From contig JABDRN010000040.1 of the NCBI GenBank assembly GCA_013041745.1, positions 1 to 45,636 of the forward strand: a DNA stretch of 45,636 nucleotides, given 5' to 3'. Below, in pieces: positions 1 to 9,358 of this stretch (its first letter is position 1; every line of letters begins with the position of its first letter). The notes under the pieces were generated by a model. The model was not told where the DNA came from and ran no database searches. It saw only the letters and a program-made list of their open reading frames with translations. The position numbers and the translations under genes were made by a program. This DNA comes from Gammaproteobacteria bacterium (lineage in GTDB: Bacteria > Pseudomonadota > Gammaproteobacteria > SZUA-229).

Positions 1-1291
1 GCATCAGGATCTCGTATGCGTCTGCAACTTCTTCCGCATCATCGGCATAAGGGGCACGCATGATCATCTCTTCGTTGTCAGTGGTAAGACCGGGTTTCTT
101 GGCGTTTAAACGCAGCACGACTCCGCCTTCCGGTTGCAGACGAAAAACCAGGGCATTGGCAGCCGGAACTGAAGCATGGCTATCGAAAAGGTTGAACGGC
201 GGTTTGCGGAAACGGATCATTACCTCCGCCGCTTTTGTCTTCAGGCGTTTGCCTGACCAGAGGATGAACGGCACACCCTGCCAGCGCCAGTTATCGATAT
301 AGAAACGAACCGCTGCGAATGTTTCTGTAGTCGAGTCCGGCGATACATTTTCTTCTGTGACGTAAGCATTTACATCTTCTCCATCGATGTTACCTGAAGC
401 GTATTGTGCGGAGACCGTCTGCAGCTTGATCTGCTCCGGTGCGATGCTGCGGATGGCATGCAGCACTTTGATCTTTTCTTCGCGCACAGCATCTGCGGTA
501 TATTCGACCGGCGGTTCCATGGCGACTAAAGTCATCATCTGCATCAGGTGGCTCTGGATCATGTCACGCAGCGCACCGGATTTATCATAATAATTCGCAC
601 GGTACTCGATACCGAGTGTTTCCGATGTGGATATCTGGATATGGTCGATATAGTTGCGGTTCCATAACGGTTCCATGATGCTGTTGGCGAAACGATAGAC
701 CAGCAGGTTCTGCACACTTTCTTTACCGAGGTAATGATCGATACGGTAGATCTGCTTCTCATCAAATACCGATTGCAGTTCCTTGTTCAGCGCCGAAGCT
801 GACTGGAGATCTTTACCGAAAGGTTTCTCGATCACCAGGCGGCGGTAACCCTGCTCTTCATCTGCCAGTCCGACTTTGTGCAGACCCTGTGCGACCCTGC
901 CATACCAGTCAGGTGGTATCGCGCAATAGAACATCGCATTTTTTTCGCCGCCTAGCATCTGCAGTGCTTCATCCAGACGCTGATAGGTAGCATCATCATC
1001 GAGGGTGCCTTCGACAATATCGAGATGTGATGCAAAATGCTGCCACTTTTCCTCATTGATATCGATATCAGGAGAGTATTGTTCAAAACCATCTCGCAGC
1101 TGCGCCACCCACTCTTCTTTACTGCGATTTCTCAATACACCAAGTATGCGGCTGTCATCATGGATAAGTCCGCAGCAAAGCATACGCATCAGTGCTGGCA
1201 TGAGCTTGCGTTTAGATAGATCACCGGCAGCGCCGAAGATAACGATATTAGTGGGATCAGCTGTATCGATCTCCTGGTCAGCGGTTAACAT
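1..1291 (-). CDS. zwf: Glucose-6-phosphate 1-dehydrogenase (3' end cut by window edge)
   Basis: Oxidises glucose 6-phosphate to 6-phosphogluconolactone with NAD(P), the entry step of the oxidative pentose phosphate and Entner-Doudoroff routes in the cytoplasm. The minus-strand reading starts at 1291 with a good GGAGG site 6 bases upstream. The N-terminal Rossmann motif IVIFGAAGDLSKRKL lies near residues 16-30, EKPFGKDL follows, and the active-site signature RIDHYLGKE is at about positions 715-745. About 430 codons are present against the usual 490, so the C-terminal part lies outside the window. It is the last visible gene of the glycogen-associated minus-strand series, 218 bases after glgP. 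Those 218 bases show no clear terminator, so cotranscription is possible. Identification is secure. Confidence 0.96.
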   Translation of the reverse strand, partial: MLTADQEIDTADPTNIVIFGAAGDLSKRKLMPALMRMLCCGLIHDDSRILGVLRNRSKEEWVAQLRDGFEQYSPDIDINEEKWQHFASHLDIVEGTLDDDATYQRLDEALQMLGGEKNAMFYCAIPPDWYGRVAQGLHKVGLADEEQGYRRLVIEKPFGKDLQSASALNKELQSVFDEKQIYRIDHYLGKESVQNLLVYRFANSIMEPLWNRNYIDHIQISTSETLGIEYRANYYDKSGALRDMIQSHLMQMMTLVAMEPPVEYTADAVREEKIKVLHAIRSIAPEQIKLQTVSAQYASGNIDGEDVNAYVTEENVSPDSTTETFAAVRFYIDNWRWQGVPFILWSGKRLKTKAAEVMIRFRKPPFNLFDSHASVPAANALVFRLQPEGGVVLRLNAKKPGLTTDNEEMIMRAPYADDAEEVADAYEILM

Positions 1292-1509
1292 TGCCTGCCT
1301 CCATTTTTCTCGATGCCTGATATTACATATTTCATTTTAGTTTCCCTGATGGTTTTTCGGCTGTGACTTTATTAACACATTGATGCCGCTAGCCGTCGTC
1401 ATATGCTCAAATCCCGAATCACCTATCTGTCCGTCTGGCAGAACCGGTCGGCACGGAGCCAGCTTTGAATCTGGATCAGAGTAACTCATCTAGTCTGTCT
1501 ATATGGAGA

Positions 1510-3984
1510 CTAAAGCTTCCAGATATCATCGTTATATTCCTGCATGGTACGGTCCGTGGAGAAGTAACCGCTGCAAGCAGTGTTCAGTATGCTCTTGCTT
1601 ATCCATGCTTCCCGATCTCGATAAAGCGCAGCTGCCTGTTTCTGAGCATCGACAAAACTGCGGAAATCAGCAAGCGTCAGCCAGTGGTCATGCGGGCTGC
1701 GGATGGAAGCGATGATGTCGTGGAATATATCAGGTTCGAAAAGGTTGAAATGGCCACTTTCCAGCAGTGACATCACCGCCTGCAGATCAGGGTCATTATC
1801 GATATAACTCTGCGGGTTATAGTGTTGCTGGATCTCGGCGACTTCTTCGGCTTTGAGACCGAACAGGAAGAAGTTATCTTCACCGACATGTTCCAGGATC
1901 TCGATATTGGCACCGTCATAGGTACCGATGGTCAGCGCACCGTTCATCATGAACTTCATGTTACCGGTACCCGATGCTTCTTTACCTGCAGTCGATATCT
2001 GCTCAGAAAGATCTGTGCCAGGTGCGATGACTTCCATCGCTGAGACATTGTAGTTCGGCAGGAACGCGAGTTTAAGTTTCGAGTTGACATCAGGATCACT
2101 ATTGATGATATCAGCCACGTTATTCACCAGTTTTATCAACAGCTTGGCCATATGATATCCCGGTGCAGCCTTTCCGCCGATGAGCACGTTGCGCGGTGTC
2201 CAGTCTTTGGTGTCCCCGTTCTTTATCCGGATATAGAGATGGATCACGTGTAACACGTTGAGCAACTGGCGTTTGTATTCGTGGATACGCTTCACCTGAA
2301 CATCGAACATCGCCTCTGGATCAAACTCGACACCGGTGGCATCCAGCACCATATCAGCAAGCCGCTTCTTATTTTCCTGTTTAATAGCGAACCATTTCTT
2401 ATGAAACTGAGGATTATCAGGGTGTGCACAATCTTTCAGGTAATGGATGTGGCTGAGATCAGATACCCATTCATAACCGATCTGTTCGGTTATCAGCTGC
2501 GTCATCTTCGGGTTCGCACGTGCTATCCAGCGCCGTGGTGTAACGCCGTTGGTCTTGTTGTTAAATTTCTCCGGCCATAACTCATAGAAATCCTTGAACA
2601 GGCCTTCGCAGAGAAGTTCGGAATGCAGCTTGGCAACGCCGTTGACAGAGAAACTGCCGACGATGGCGAGGTATGCCATACGCACCTGCTTGTGTTCACT
2701 CTCTTCGATGATCGACATCCTGGCCTGGCGATGGCTGTCTCCCGGCCACTTGAGTGCAACATCGTGCAGGAACAGTTTATTGATATGGTAGATGATCTCC
2801 ATCAGCCGTGGCAACAGCCGCTCCATGAGAGAAACTGACCAGCGCTCGAGTGCTTCCGGCAACAGGGTATGGTTGGTGTATGCCATGGTCTTCGTGGTGA
2901 TAGTCCAGGCCTCGTCCCACTCCAGGTGTTTTTCATCCAGCAGTATTCGCATCAACTCTGCTACGGCGATGGTCGGATGTGTATCATTCATCTGGAACAC
3001 GTTAAATTCTGCAAAACGTGAGTAATCAGTACTATCATTCTCTTCCCATAACCTGATCACATCCTGGATGCTGGCGGAAGCGAGAAAGTATTGCTGACGT
3101 AGTCGCAGTTCCTTACCGTTCTCACTGGCATCGTTCGGGTACAACACCATGGAGATATGTTCTGCATCATTCTTTGCTTCGACCGCGTCCGAGTAACTTC
3201 CCGCATTAAACTCATCGAGATTAAAAACATTTGTCGACGTCGCTTTCCACAGACGAAGTGTATTGATGGTCTCGTTGCAGTAGCCTGAAATAGGCATGTC
3301 GTACGGAATGGCGATGACGTCATTGGTATCGACCCAGCGTACCCGGTGGATGCCATTCGGATCTGTGAAATGCTCGGTACGACCACCGAATTGTATGGTC
3401 TGCTCATATTCAGGACGAGACACTTCCCAGGGATTGCCGTCACGTAACCAGTGATCAGGTTCTTCCACCTGGTAACCTTCGTGAATATTCTGGCGGAACA
3501 TTCCGTATTCATAGCGTATACCGTAACCGATCACCGGCAGTTCCAATGTAGCGCAGCTATCCATGAAACAGGCAGCCAGCCTGCCCAGGCCACCATTACC
3601 CAGACCGGCATCGGGCTCCTCTTGCAAAAGATCTTCGAGGTCGACCGAAAAATCACATAACGCTTCACGTGTTTCTTTCTCGATATCCAGGTTCAACAGG
3701 TGGTTACCCAGCGCCCGGCCGATGAGGAATTCCAGCGACATGTAATACGCTTTGCGCACACCTGGCTGTTTATGACGCTGCCAGGTGCTGCTCCAACGTG
3801 CCATGATACGATCACGGATAGTCAATGACATGGCCTCGTAGATATAGAACGGCACGCAGCTTAAAAAATGACCGAGGTGGTTTCTCAGGTAACGATGGAA
3901 GCCCTCTGACAACGATCGACTGTCAGCCTGGAGCGGTTCCATCTCAGGAATTTTACTTGTATCTACCCAGTTCTTCTTTGTCAT
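1510..3984 (-). CDS. glgP: Glycogen/starch phosphorylase
   Basis: Releases glucose 1-phosphate from alpha-1,4-glucan ends by phosphorolysis, using pyridoxal phosphate. The 824 residues match the usual family length (about 800-840). Family landmarks are GLGNGGLGRLAACFMDS near residue 110, RIHEYKRQLLN near 560, and the PLP-site region EASGTGNMKFMMNGALTIG near 655, where the family's Schiff-base lysine lies. It follows glgA on the same strand after 179 bases. That gap is larger than the others in the series, so it may have its own promoter. It supplies the degradative arm of the glycogen cycle encoded here. Confidence 0.97.
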   Translation of the reverse strand: MTKKNWVDTSKIPEMEPLQADSRSLSEGFHRYLRNHLGHFLSCVPFYIYEAMSLTIRDRIMARWSSTWQRHKQPGVRKAYYMSLEFLIGRALGNHLLNLDIEKETREALCDFSVDLEDLLQEEPDAGLGNGGLGRLAACFMDSCATLELPVIGYGIRYEYGMFRQNIHEGYQVEEPDHWLRDGNPWEVSRPEYEQTIQFGGRTEHFTDPNGIHRVRWVDTNDVIAIPYDMPISGYCNETINTLRLWKATSTNVFNLDEFNAGSYSDAVEAKNDAEHISMVLYPNDASENGKELRLRQQYFLASASIQDVIRLWEENDSTDYSRFAEFNVFQMNDTHPTIAVAELMRILLDEKHLEWDEAWTITTKTMAYTNHTLLPEALERWSVSLMERLLPRLMEIIYHINKLFLHDVALKWPGDSHRQARMSIIEESEHKQVRMAYLAIVGSFSVNGVAKLHSELLCEGLFKDFYELWPEKFNNKTNGVTPRRWIARANPKMTQLITEQIGYEWVSDLSHIHYLKDCAHPDNPQFHKKWFAIKQENKKRLADMVLDATGVEFDPEAMFDVQVKRIHEYKRQLLNVLHVIHLYIRIKNGDTKDWTPRNVLIGGKAAPGYHMAKLLIKLVNNVADIINSDPDVNSKLKLAFLPNYNVSAMEVIAPGTDLSEQISTAGKEASGTGNMKFMMNGALTIGTYDGANIEILEHVGEDNFFLFGLKAEEVAEIQQHYNPQSYIDNDPDLQAVMSLLESGHFNLFEPDIFHDIIASIRSPHDHWLTLADFRSFVDAQKQAAALYRDREAWISKSILNTACSGYFSTDRTMQEYNDDIWKL

Positions 3985-4163
3985 TGTTATTCTCTTTACG
4001 TAATATATCCGAGTGCGACAGGATCACACGATTGATTGCAGGTTAAGTTTATCGAGGCCATCATTGGCGTGTGTATTTACAGCTACGTGACTGCAATGCG
4101 AAATTGTATCAGTACCCGGTGCTCGCATGAAGATTCATGACCAGTCAACGGCATGCGGTAAGA

Positions 4164-5642
4164 CTACTTATTGTATAATTCCTGATATTTTTTAGCACTC
4201 AACTCCCATCCCAGATCTTGCTGCATGGCAGTCTCGCAGAGCTGTTTCCATCGCTCAGGTTGTCTATATATCTCCAGCCCACGCATGACAGCTGATAACA
4301 GGGCATCAGCATTGACGTCATGAAACACGAAGCCACTTGCTGTTTTTTCCTGTAATGCCATGTCACTGGCATCGGTCACCGTATCAGCCAGCCCACCGGT
4401 GAAATTTACCACAGGTGGCGTGCCATATCTCAGGCTATACATCTGGTTAAGTCCGCATGGCTCGAATCGTGATGGCATCAGGAAAAGATCGCAGCCCGCT
4501 TCGATCTGGTGAGCGAGATCTTCCGAGTATCCAATGTGCACATGCAGCCTGGACGGATATTGTGCCGCCAATGATAGTAATTCTGCCTCATAGGACATAT
4601 GACCAGAACCCAGAATCACCACCATCGCATCCGTGGTACTGAATAATTCAGGCAGCATCGAGGTGACCAGGTCGACGCCCTTCTGCTCTACCAGCCTGCC
4701 GATAAAACCGAGTAATGGCGCCTTACCCTCTGCCAGGCCTTCATATGGTAAAGCGACATCTTTCAACAACGCCTGCTTATTAGCCAGCTTGCCTGCGGCC
4801 CATTGCTTTTTCTTTTTCGCATCGCTGATACCATAGTTCTGCACCAGGTGGCTGTCTGTCTCCGGGTTCCATGTCTCAAGATCAATACCATTGAGAATTC
4901 CACTGAGTTTATCACCAAGACTCTGTAACACACCTTCAAAGCGGTAACCATATTCGGGCGTACAAATCTCCCTTGCATAGGTCGGGCTTACGGTCGTGAC
5001 CTGATCGGAAAAAACCATGCCTGCCTTCAGCATCGAAAAGCCGCCATAGAATTCGACATGATCGGAAGACCACCATTCAGGCGGAAGTCCCAGTGAAGTA
5101 AAGTCGGCGTATGAAAAATGCCCGTCATACGCCATGTTGTGTATAGTAAAGACCGTCTTTGGCCGCGGATAAGACATACTGATAAAAGCAGAGACCAGGC
5201 CGGTCTGCCAGTCATGACTATGCACCACATCAGGCACCCAGTCCGTTCCGGGTATACCTTTAGACAGCTGTGCCACCGCTCTGCTGAAAACGGTAAATCT
5301 TTCAGCATTATCCGGCCAGTTAAATCCACCTGAATGCACGTAGGGGTTGCCTGGTCTGTCGAACAGCGATGGTACGTCGATGAGATACAGGAAGTCACCG
5401 AGCTCATCCTGATGCGCCTGCAATACACGTACACGATGAGTTACGCCGATACCGGGCAGGTCCCAGAAGCCAAGCTCTTTCAATGAATCTACAGAAGCAA
5501 GCACATCACGATAGGCCGGCAGTACCAGACGTACATCCTCCCCCAGCTCATTCAGTGCAATCGGCAGGCTATGTGCTACATCACCCAGGCCACCAGTTTT
5601 TATAAAAGGAAAGGCTTCACTCGCGGCAAACAGAATATTCAC
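4164..5642 (-). CDS. glgA: Glycogen synthase (ADP-glucose type, GT5)
   Basis: Transfers glucose from ADP-glucose to the non-reducing end of a growing alpha-1,4-glucan. The N-terminal ADP-glucose-binding motif KTGGLGDV is at residues 16-23. The C-terminal GT-B half carries GFIGRLVEQKGVDL and the SRFEPCGLNQMYSLRYGT acceptor/nucleotide region. At 492 residues it is slightly longer than Escherichia coli GlgA (477). The ATG overlaps the stop of glgB by 4 bases, so the two are translationally coupled. This is the polymerising step of the glk-glgC-GH57-malQ-glgB-glgA operon. Confidence 0.97.
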   Translation of the reverse strand: MNILFAASEAFPFIKTGGLGDVAHSLPIALNELGEDVRLVLPAYRDVLASVDSLKELGFWDLPGIGVTHRVRVLQAHQDELGDFLYLIDVPSLFDRPGNPYVHSGGFNWPDNAERFTVFSRAVAQLSKGIPGTDWVPDVVHSHDWQTGLVSAFISMSYPRPKTVFTIHNMAYDGHFSYADFTSLGLPPEWWSSDHVEFYGGFSMLKAGMVFSDQVTTVSPTYAREICTPEYGYRFEGVLQSLGDKLSGILNGIDLETWNPETDSHLVQNYGISDAKKKKQWAAGKLANKQALLKDVALPYEGLAEGKAPLLGFIGRLVEQKGVDLVTSMLPELFSTTDAMVVILGSGHMSYEAELLSLAAQYPSRLHVHIGYSEDLAHQIEAGCDLFLMPSRFEPCGLNQMYSLRYGTPPVVNFTGGLADTVTDASDMALQEKTASGFVFHDVNADALLSAVMRGLEIYRQPERWKQLCETAMQQDLGWELSAKKYQELYNK

Positions 5643-7807
5643 ACTTTCTCCTTCTGTATAAACACGCCCGCTAATGGTGGAATAGTAATCGTCAGGGCAT
5701 GATCAAAGCCATGTTCTTTCTGCTCGATGCTGTCCATCTTGCCGCTGTTACTGACATCGGAACCGCCATACCAGGCGGTATCTGAGTTAAATATTTCTTT
5801 ATAGGTACCAGCCTCCGGCACGCCGATGGTGTAATCCTGCAAAGTATTCGGCGTAAAATTAAACACGCAGACAACGGCTTCATAATCCGAGCGGCGGATG
5901 AAGGCCAGCACGGAATTATTGACATCGTCACAGCTCACCCACTGGAAACCCTGAGCATCAAAATCGTAGGTATGCAGAGCGGGATTATCACGATAATGCG
6001 CGTTGAGATCACATAGCATGTTGTACATACCGGCATGTTTGTCCATGCCTGATATCTCCCAGTCCAGCTGCCGGCCTTCACTCCATTCTTCCCATTGACC
6101 AAATTCGCCGCCCATGAACAGCAGTTTCTTGCCCGGATGTGCATAATGATAGGCATACAGCACACGCAGGTTGGCAAATTTCTGCCAGACATCACCCGGC
6201 ATCTTGTCCAGCATGCTGCGTTTCATATGCACCACCTCATCGTGCGACAAAGGCAGCACGAAGTTCTCGCTATAGGCATAGAGCTGGCTAAATGTCAGCT
6301 GGTTCTGGTGGAATCGACGATACAGCGGATCGGTCTGGGCATAGTTCAGGGTATCGTGCATCCAGCCCATATTCCACTTCATGGAGAAACCGAGGCCGCC
6401 ACCATCGGTCGGACGTGAAACCATCGGCCAGTCGGTACTCTCTTCTGCCAGCGTTACTACGCCGGGAAACTCAGCATGTACCACATTGTTCAGGTTTCTC
6501 AGGAAATCGATGGCTTCGAGATGCTCACGACCGCCATAAGCGTTCGGTGACCACTGACCATGTTCACGTGAATAGTCGAGGTACAGCATAGAGGCAACAG
6601 CATCGACACGCAGGCCATCGATATGAAATTCCTCTATCCAGAACACGGCATTGGCGACCAGGAAATTACGTACTTCGTTACGGCTGTAATTAAAAATCAG
6701 GGTTCCCCAGTCGAGGTGTTCCCCTTTGTTAGGGTCACCGTACTCGTAGCAGGCTTCACCGGTAAATCTTGCCAGGGCAAATTCATCACGCGGAAAGTGT
6801 GCCGGTACCCAGTCGAGGATGATACCGATACCGTTCTGATGAGCGGTATCGATCAGGCTACGCAACTCGTCCGCACTGCCATGTCTCGATGTCGGTGAGT
6901 AATAGCCGCTGACCTGGTACCCCCAGGACTCATCCAGCGGATGCTCGGTAAACGGCAGAAACTCGATATGGGTATAACCCAGCTTTTTGACATAGGGTAT
7001 GAGCTGATCGGCGAGTTCTGTGTAACTCAGGAATGAACCATCTTCATGGCGCCGCCAGGAACCGGAATGCACCTCATAGATAGACATCGGTTCATTGAGC
7101 CACTTCCACTGTCGGCGTCTATTAAGCCAGTCACCGTCATTCCATTGGTAATTATCACTACTGGCGATCTTGCTGATAGTGTCAGGACGCAGCCCCATCG
7201 AACGAGCATATGGATCTGTCTTTTGCAGGATCTCATCGCTTTGGGTACGTAACTCAAACTTATAGTTATCCGATGCCTGCAGCCCTGGAATAAACAGCTC
7301 CCATACGCCGGATCCGCCACGGTTACGCATCGGGTGACGCAGACCATGCCAGCCATTGAAATCACCAACCACGCTGACACGTTTTACATTTGGCGCCCAG
7401 ACAGCAAACAGGCAGCCCTCTATACCATCGATAATCCTGAGGCGAGCACCGAGGAAACGATAGACATGCAGGTGGGTGCCTGCTGAGAACAAGCCAAGGT
7501 CAAAATCACTTAGTATCGGCTGAAAGCTGTATGGTGAGACCACCGTACATGCTTCATTACTTCCTTTTTCGATCCAGTTCAGGCGGTAATGATGTGGCAG
7601 GTTTTCCTTCTGCGCTTTACTAATGTTTATCTCGAATGTATCCGTACCCTCATAGCGGGACATCGGCCCGACACCATCGAGTTCGACGCTCTCAGCTGAA
7701 GGCATGAAAGCTCGCACCTTGTAACCGGGACGCCCGGGGTGTACACCCAGCCATTCGAACGGATCATGATGCCAGCCATGTTGTATTCTTGTTAATGCTT
7801 CTACCAT
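5639..7807 (-). CDS. glgB: 1,4-alpha-glucan branching enzyme (GH13)
   Basis: Introduces alpha-1,6 branches into glycogen. It has an N-terminal CBM48-type domain (about residues 15-220) and then a GH13 barrel. The catalytic nucleophile is the Asp of GLRVDAVASM, the acid/base is a Glu of LAEESTDWP, and the transition-state Asp lies in LSHDEVVH. The length of 722 residues is normal for a long-form GlgB. It overlaps glgA by 4 bases and follows malQ after 54 bases. A GH57 enzyme in the same operon might also act on branches, but all GH13 branching-enzyme residues are intact here. Confidence 0.97.
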   Translation of the reverse strand: MVEALTRIQHGWHHDPFEWLGVHPGRPGYKVRAFMPSAESVELDGVGPMSRYEGTDTFEINISKAQKENLPHHYRLNWIEKGSNEACTVVSPYSFQPILSDFDLGLFSAGTHLHVYRFLGARLRIIDGIEGCLFAVWAPNVKRVSVVGDFNGWHGLRHPMRNRGGSGVWELFIPGLQASDNYKFELRTQSDEILQKTDPYARSMGLRPDTISKIASSDNYQWNDGDWLNRRRQWKWLNEPMSIYEVHSGSWRRHEDGSFLSYTELADQLIPYVKKLGYTHIEFLPFTEHPLDESWGYQVSGYYSPTSRHGSADELRSLIDTAHQNGIGIILDWVPAHFPRDEFALARFTGEACYEYGDPNKGEHLDWGTLIFNYSRNEVRNFLVANAVFWIEEFHIDGLRVDAVASMLYLDYSREHGQWSPNAYGGREHLEAIDFLRNLNNVVHAEFPGVVTLAEESTDWPMVSRPTDGGGLGFSMKWNMGWMHDTLNYAQTDPLYRRFHQNQLTFSQLYAYSENFVLPLSHDEVVHMKRSMLDKMPGDVWQKFANLRVLYAYHYAHPGKKLLFMGGEFGQWEEWSEGRQLDWEISGMDKHAGMYNMLCDLNAHYRDNPALHTYDFDAQGFQWVSCDDVNNSVLAFIRRSDYEAVVCVFNFTPNTLQDYTIGVPEAGTYKEIFNSDTAWYGGSDVSNSGKMDSIEQKEHGFDHALTITIPPLAGVFIQKEKV

Positions 7808-7861
7808 CTCTTTATTTATATCTGATTATTGCAGCAGCAAAGTACTTGCTGCTGCAGCTAT

Positions 7862-9355
7862 TTAACTGACTGGCTCGATGAACCTCTGTGTATGCTCATT
7901 TCGCAGTCGCATCTTTTTCATCCGTGCACTATCGTGAGCAAGCTCGATCTGTGACCATTGAAACTGCCAACGCCAGTTGCCATCTATGGTTCCCGGCATA
8001 TTCATCCTCGCTTCCGAACCAAGGTGCAGGCAATCCTGTAACGGTATCATGCAGATTATCGCATGCGAGTGCATGGCGTTATCGATCATGCGTTCGACCA
8101 CGACATCGGCGATATCGATATTGTCATACCAGCAACTGGCCTTGTCTATGTCATTATGACCTTCAACCGGCTCACCTGTATTAAGATGCTCAGCCTCAAA
8201 TTCATCAGCCAGTGGCAGGTTGAGTGTGCGCAAGACGTGATTTTTCATGTCTTCTTCGAGGCTGTTGAACCAGCCTTTCGTAGTATCGTTATCATGCGTA
8301 CCTGTGTATACGACCGTATCTTCAGTTATATTATGCGGTTTATGCGGATTATCTTCAAAGGCATCAAATCCAAACTGCAGTATCGACATGCCCGGCAGAT
8401 GATATTTCTTGCGCAACTCGGTAACTTCGGGCGTGATGATGCCAAGGTCTTCAGCAACGAATGGCAGCTGGCCGCCACACTCTTCTATGCTCTCGTGAAA
8501 AAGTGTCAGCAACTCATCACCGGGCGTATACTGCCAGTGACCATCGATCGCTGTTTCGCACGCCGCATCGATCACCCACGCTGATACCATGCCCCTGAAA
8601 TGGTCGATGCGAACCAGATCAAACAGTTCGAGGTGGTGAATGATCCTTGATCTCCACCACGAGAAGCCATCCTCACGCATGTTGTCCCAGTCATAATGAG
8701 GATTGCCCCAGCGTTGCCCCGTTTCTGAAAAATAATCAGGTGGAACCCCGGTCACAACCGTCATTCGGCCGCCTTCATCCAGCACGAACCATTCCGGATG
8801 CGCCCAGACATCAGCACTGTCATATGCGATAAAAATAGGCATATCACCGAACAGCAAAATATCCATGCCGGCCGCTTTGTCTCTGATCTCATGCCAGCGA
8901 TTATGTAGCTGGTACTGCTGCCATTTTAAAGCCGTTATTTCATCTGCATGTTCTTCACATGATTTCTGTAGTGTATTGCCATCTCGTTTTCTCCAGAGTT
9001 CAGGCCAATCGACCCAGGATTTATCTTCAAACTTCTGTTTTAGCACTTTGAACAAGGCGTAGTCATCCAGCCAGTATTGTTGCTTCTCACAGAAGTCATG
9101 GTAGCCTTTTTCACTCTCTTCAATGGCTCGAATGTCAGACAACAATAATGGGTTGAATGCAAAGGCAGAGGTGCACTGATAAGGTGATAAGCCGTCATGC
9201 GGCTCGCCCAGGGGCAATACCTGCCAGACGCTGAAGCCGGTATCTGCCATCATCTGCAGCCAGCGATCGACGTCACCGTCCAGTTCACCCGAGGGCAATG
9301 ATGTCGGATGCAGCAAGACCCCTGCACGTCTTTTCTGAAGATCTGGTGAAGCCAT
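7862..9355 (-). CDS. malQ: 4-alpha-glucanotransferase (amylomaltase, GH77)
   Basis: Transfers alpha-1,4-glucan segments between chains (disproportionation), recycling short maltodextrins left by phosphorylase. Family signatures visible are GVLLHPTSLPS at residues 12-22, VRIDHFRG with the nucleophile Asp, FVAEDLG with the acid/base Glu, and GTHDNDT with the third acidic residue. At 497 residues it is of plant/bacterial D-enzyme length, shorter than the 694-residue E. coli MalQ. It starts 3 bases after the stop of the GH57 gene, so the two are surely cotranscribed. Confidence 0.95.
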   Translation of the reverse strand: MASPDLQKRRAGVLLHPTSLPSGELDGDVDRWLQMMADTGFSVWQVLPLGEPHDGLSPYQCTSAFAFNPLLLSDIRAIEESEKGYHDFCEKQQYWLDDYALFKVLKQKFEDKSWVDWPELWRKRDGNTLQKSCEEHADEITALKWQQYQLHNRWHEIRDKAAGMDILLFGDMPIFIAYDSADVWAHPEWFVLDEGGRMTVVTGVPPDYFSETGQRWGNPHYDWDNMREDGFSWWRSRIIHHLELFDLVRIDHFRGMVSAWVIDAACETAIDGHWQYTPGDELLTLFHESIEECGGQLPFVAEDLGIITPEVTELRKKYHLPGMSILQFGFDAFEDNPHKPHNITEDTVVYTGTHDNDTTKGWFNSLEEDMKNHVLRTLNLPLADEFEAEHLNTGEPVEGHNDIDKASCWYDNIDIADVVVERMIDNAMHSHAIICMIPLQDCLHLGSEARMNMPGTIDGNWRWQFQWSQIELAHDSARMKKMRLRNEHTQRFIEPVS

Positions 9356-9358
9356 TAA

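Noticed and set aside
1292-1509. Possible terminator or promoter between glgP and zwf
   Set aside because: Only short imperfect stems and no convincing -35/-10 pair.
8063-8584. 173-codon plus-strand frame
   Set aside because: Antisense to malQ, whose catalytic motifs are intact.
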